From positions 24,327,816 through 24,391,815 of the forward strand of contig JAQNBH010000012.1 of NCBI GenBank assembly GCA_028752905.1: DNA of 64,000 bases, read 5' to 3'. Below are positions 41,401 through 47,400 of this stretch, piece by piece. The number at the start of each line of letters is the position of its first letter. Positions within the stretch are counted from its first letter, which is position 1. The position numbers and the translations under genes are program-made. The notes beneath the pieces are model-generated. The model did not search any database and was not told where the DNA came from. It was given only the letters and a program-made list of their open reading frames with translations. Origin of the DNA: Cladorhizidae sp. MBARI D1340-BT2 (taxonomy: Eukaryota; Porifera; Demospongiae; Poecilosclerida; Cladorhizidae).

Positions 41401-44400
41401 ACCAGCTACTGTAAGTCCACATGGATGCATTGCCATGGATTAAGCCGTCCATATCCATGGATGTATGGGGCAGTGCTGGAACATTTTTGACGCTCCTATG
41501 TGGGAGACAACGTTTTGCCAATGTTTCAATTTGTTAAATCCCTGACCATCACACATTACTACAAGCAATAGCCTTCATTCTTGTCAATTTGCCTGGATGG
41601 GGTATTGTGTAGCTCTTTCAAAATACTCTCTCTCAGCTTGGAATGTACGTACAACGACTCCCGTACCCTATAGTGGACAATAATTCACGATGGAGAGCTC
41701 CTTCTCCCTGTTCTTGAAGGGTCCAGATCACCTTCAACTTTCTGACCAACCTTGCCATGTGAACTGCAATGCTTTGCTCAACATGCTGGACAAATAACAC
41801 TGTACCTGTGCTAGTAGTAGCTGGACAAACAACACTGCACCTGTGCTAGTAGTAGCTGGACAAACAACACTGCACCTGTGCTAGTAGTAGCTGGACAAAC
41901 AACACTGCACCTGTGCTAGTAGTAGCTGGACAAACAACACTGCACCTGTGCTAGTAGTAGCTAGACAAACAACACTGTACCTGTGCTAGTAGTAGCTAGA
42001 CAAACAACACTGCACCTGTGCTAGTAGCAGCTGGACAAACAACACTGCACCTGTGCTAGTAGTAGCTGGACAAACAACACTGCACCTGTGCTAGTAGTAG
42101 CTGGACAAACAACACTGCACCTGTGCTAGTAGTAGCTAGACAAACAACACTGCACCTGTGCTAGTAGTAGCTAGACAAACAACACTGCACCTGTGCTAGT
42201 AGTAGCTAGACAAACAACACTGCACCTGTGCTAGTAGTAGCTAGACAAACATCACTGCACCTGTGCTAGTAGTAGCTGGACAAACAACACTGCACCTGTG
42301 CTAGTAGTAGTTGGACAAACAACACTGCACCTGTGCTAGTAGTAGCTGGACAAACAACACTGCACCTGTGCTAGTAGTAGCTAGACAAACAACACTGCAC
42401 CTGTGCTAGTAGTAGCTAGACAAACAACACTGCACCTGTGCTAGTAGTAGCTGGACAAACAACACTGCACCTGTGCTAGTAGTAGCTAGACAAACAACAC
42501 TGCACCTGTGCTAGTAATAGCTGGACAAACAACACTGTACCTGTGCTAGTAGTAGCTAGACAAACAACACTGCACCTGTGCTAGTAGTAGCTGGACAAAC
42601 AACACTGCACCTGTGCTAGTAGTAGCTAGACAAACAACACTACACCTGTGCTAGTAGTAGCTAGACAAACAACACTGCACCTGTGCTAGTAGTAGCTAGA
42701 CAAACAACACTGCACCTGTGCTAGTAGTAGCTAGACAAACAACACTGCACCTGTGCTAGTAGTAGCTAGACAAACAACACTGCACCTGTGCTAGTAGTAG
42801 CTAGACAAACAACACTGCACCTGTGCTAGTAATAGCTGGACAAACAACACTGCACCTGTGCTAGTAGTAGCTAGACAAACAACACTGCACCTGTGCTAGT
42901 AGTAGCTAGACAAACAACACTGCACTTGTGCTAGTAGTAGCTAGACAAACAACACTGCACCTGTGCTAGTAGTAGCTAGACAAACAACACTGCACCTGTG
43001 CTAGTAGTAGCTAGACAAACAACACTGCACCTGTGCTAGTAGTAGCTGGACAAACAACACTGCACCTGTGCTAGTAGTAGCTAGACAAACAACACTGTAC
43101 CTGTGCTAGTAGTAGCTAGACAAACAACACTGCACCTGTGCTAGTAGTAGCTGGACAAACAACACTGCACCTGTGCTAGTAGTAGCTAGACAAACAACAC
43201 TGCACCTGTGCTAGTAGTAGCTGGACAAACAACACTGCACCTGTGCTAGTAGTAGCTGGACAAACAACACTGCATCTGTGCTAGTAGTAGCTAGACAAAC
43301 AACACTGCACCTGTGCTAGTAGTAGCTAGACAAACAACACTGCACCTGTGCTAGTAGTAGCTGGACAAACAACACTGCACCTGTGCTAGTAGTAGCTGGA
43401 CAAACAACACTGCACCTGTGCTAGTAGTAGCTGGACAAACAACACTGCACCTGTGCTAGTAGTAGCTAGACAAACAACACTGCACCTGTGCTAGTAGTAG
43501 CTGGACAAACAACACTGCACCTGTGCTAGTAGTAGCTGGACAAACAACACTGCACCTGTGCTAGTAGTAGCTAGACAAACAACACTGCACCTGTGCTAGT
43601 AGTAGCTGGACAAACAACACTGCACCTGTGCTAGTAGTAGCTGGACAAACAACACTGCACCTGTGCTAGTAGTAGCTGGACAAACAACACTGCACCTGGA
43701 GTAGTAGCTGACAAACTTGAACAACAGTAATAGGTAATCTTTTGATCTGGGTGAAGATGAAAATGGATGCTTCCAGGGACTTCCCTTCAGATGTGATCTG
43801 CGGAAGTGGTATCCATGACAACCTGTCAGCATTTGCATGTGCTGCAGTTGTTTTTTGTATGAATATGCAGGCAGAAGAACTGCCCACCCAATGTTGCAGA
43901 CAAGTGGCAGCTAGTGTTGGTATCCCATTCTTGGGTCCCAAAATGGCTGTTAATGGCTTATGGTCTGTTACCAGGGTCAATCACCTTCCAATAGATATTG
44001 GTGGACCAAAAATCAATGAAGCTATTTCTTTTTCCACAATTATTTTCAGTCTTCGCCAATATCTGCGAAGCAAATGCACTCAGACACTCGGTCCCATCTG
44101 TCACTGTGTATGATATGACAGCCCCCAGCCAATATGCAGAGGCATCACCTGCAAGGGAAATAGGTAATTTGGGTCAAAATGTCATCTGAGGATACAAGAG
44201 ATTGTTAGGTGGTAACAAATGCTTCAGTCACTCCCTTGTTCATTTCTACTTCACCCCAATTTGTAGCGAATTATGCAGTAGAGGAGGGTATGCTATGTAC
44301 AGTAGCCAGATTCGGGAAAAGTTTCCGATAATAGTTACAGAGTCCTAGGTACGGGTAAATGTCTTGTGGTGACTCCAGTGCTTGAACAATGGCACCTACA

Positions 44401-47400
44401 TGTATCTCACTTGTCAGATGACGCAATCCCTTGACATTCGGCTTGTGCACAAGGTATTCTACTGCTGCCTTCATTAACTCGCTCTTTTTGGGTTTGAAAT
44501 GGAGGCCATGTTCCTTGAACCAAAAGGACTTCCCGAAGGTTTCCCAAGTGTGTTTCATCATTAGGCCCAGTGATGTGTATGTCATCAAGATAGCAAATGA
44601 CATTTGGTATTCCCTGCAGTATTGTATCCATAGATCTTTCAAAAACTGCTGGGGCTGATGCAATTCGGCCTTGTTGAGTAGTAATGGTGTAGTCTTTTGA
44701 CTGTTCTTGCAATACCATTGCTGGTTTGTCTTAGCACGATATAATTTTGTAAATGCTGGACCTTCAGACAAGGATGTGAATGTCAACGTACTTCAGCCTG
44801 AAGCCCGTGTGATGTTCATCCAATGTGTGTTCCCATACTCATTGTCAGATTGGTAGGATTTGGCAATGGAGACTGGTCGATATCTACTGAGAGGAATTCA
44901 CTACTGTCAATTTGCTACGATGAGCTGCCTTTCAGGAGTGTGTTCGATTTCTGCTGTCTTGCTGTATGGTGGAGTAAAGCGCCACTTGTTCCCGTGCTGC
45001 TGAAGGCCTTTTAGCGTTGCTGTTGGCATTTTCTGAGTTCTTGGTTATGTTGTGCAAGCATAGATCTGCTGAGGTGTATTCTTTCATAGAGAGTAGTTTC
45101 TTATGGATGCTGGTGCTCTTCAAACCTCCAATGAACCGATCACTCATGCAGGGTGTCATTCAATGATACTCCACAATCTCAGTCTTTGGTGAGCTTCCTT
45201 AATACAGTGATGAATTCTGTGATACTTTCACTAGTCCTCTGTTTCCTCTGATAGAAGTTAAATCTCTGGCTGATAATGTTTGGCTTTGGTTTGAAATGTT
45301 GTATGAGTTTCTAATGTACTGGCATCCTCCAGCTCAGTAGGAGCTAGAAGACTTCTCAGTAGCAGGAGGTCTTATGTGTTCCCTCCTATATAGCTGAGAA
45401 ATATACTTGCTTGCTTTTCATCAGGAATCGAGTTAGCTTTGAAGAAAATAGACCTGACAGACCCACTGTCTGGATGAAACTCAGGGAGGGATCCATACTT
45501 AGCAGCTACCACTGTAGTCACCATCCTCGTCGCCAAAATGTTATAAATTTATTACATCTCAAAGCAACATATACTCATGAATGACTTACTGGCTAACTTG
45601 GGCATAACTAACGATCAGAACGATAGAACCAGAACAGTACTATGAACCACAGATGAGGATGGTACAGAGGTTGTCAACAAGACAATCATCACAGACAACA
45701 CATAGACATGTACATAAACTGCACTGACCAATCATAGATGTTCTTCTTTGCCATGTTTATTTCTACCGTAAAAGCTCAATTTATGCATCATGGGGGAAAT
45801 ATTTCTCAATCTTCTGTGACCTATAAATAGAAAAATGTTCCATATGGTAAACGTGATGCAACAATAGAAAATGACTTATATTTAGACTACTACGTTCTGT
45901 CCCTGAAAGTGGTTAGGTAAATCTAGATGAGCCTAAAGAACTGCTTCAATCATGGTCTTTCCCAAAGAGAGTCCTCTGGTAGACGAGCTTGAAGTTTTTC
46001 TGTTGATGAAGCGAGCAGGAGTCGTACTAAATGTTACAATCCAGAAAGTAGCTAGAGTAGAGTAAGCTACACTATACCTGTCATTAGTATTGTCGTGTTC
46101 TGAAGCTGATGCAGGCTTGTATCTACTTCACAGATTCGAAAATTCCATATACAGCACACCTTGCATATCTAAATCCTAGTTATCTGAACACTCAGATATC
46201 CCAATTTAATAAAACATGGTAATGACTATTGACAGGAAAAGATTAGTTGGTTGGGACTGGCTACAAAAGATCGAACTGAAGTTAGCTATTCTTGGCAGGA
46301 TATCCGAAAGAGTCACTCAAGCTGGACATGAGAAGAATATGGTGTTGGAAAAGTAACAATAACAAGATAAAATAAGTATGAAGCCAAACTTCCAGATTTT
46401 GCACCCTTAATAGTCAGTGGACTGAGTTCAAATCATAATGTCGTGTACCTTGCTAAAGATGACCAACCTCTACATCTCTGTGGTTGATTCAGAAAAGGGG
46501 GCAAGGCACTGCAGTCAGTGGATCATTGCTAAAAGAGAAGGCAGCAGAATTCCATGAAAAGTTACGTGGGGGAGAATCACAAGTACCACCATTTACTGGT
46601 AATGCAAGCTGGCTACTGATAATGACGTAGACCAAGTGTTGCAGGCAATTCTGAATCCTCTGAGGCATCACCTTAAAAGGAGTGGAACATCTGGCATGCA
46701 GGAAGAGGCATGATAACCTGAAGCAAGCAACTCTTAATTTTTTTTAAAATTATTATATGTACGGAACCTAGTTGTGATCAACAATTACTTATGCATAATG
46801 CATACAACACTACATTTAACAATGTGCTAGAGTAAGATAACATGGCAGCTACTGATGACATCTCTAGGACCAGGCACATCCCAACGTCCTGCAGCTCTAT
46901 AGCGTTAATAATATTAATTACAACGAGTCAGTATTTTAATTATATTCATGCATTTATAATAACATAAAAATAGTTAGATGTGTTTGGTGTGTTTTTGGCG
47001 TACCAATTTTTTCCGGTCTGAAATATGGTAGGTCCCAATGCATTTGGATATATGAGCGCTATTATGCATGTGGTAGCCTCTAACTCCTAAGTAAAGGAAC
47101 GAAGCTATTTTGATCTTTTGAGGACGAAAAAGGCGATAGACAAATGAAATGCAATAATAGAAATTATAGACATCATATATACAATGGTAGAAATTGAGTG
47201 TATGAAAAAATGACGCATAATTAGAATAGTGCATTACAAAGACTTTCTCGATATCATTTTACTCTCTTGACATTTCTACTAGATGCTCTAGCCTTCATCA
47301 GGAATAAAACGTGATTGTAATTTCGTTATGTCAACTGAAAGTTCGTTTAGAATGATGATAATGAGAATGACGCCTATTTGGAGCTTTTACGGTAATTACT

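Larger units (their letters stand above)
40455..45745 (-). mobile_element. Degraded Ty3/Gypsy LTR retrotransposon
   Basis: Minus-strand element inside the last intron. Reading leftwards, gag-like, reverse transcriptase, RNase H, integrase core and integrase C-terminal domains follow in Ty3/Gypsy order. Diverged LTR remnants flank it: about 45570-45745 (5') and 40455-40660 (3') share actggctaacttggg and a tgaaccacagatgaggatgg-like block. Stops and frameshifts are present throughout, so it is inactive. A 1.9-kb satellite lies within pol. Confidence 0.85.

Noticed and set aside
41768..43710. Possible CRISPR array (regular repeats)
   Set aside because: Units are contiguous 35-bp monomers with no unique spacers, and the context is eukaryotic. 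The same applies to the other arrays.
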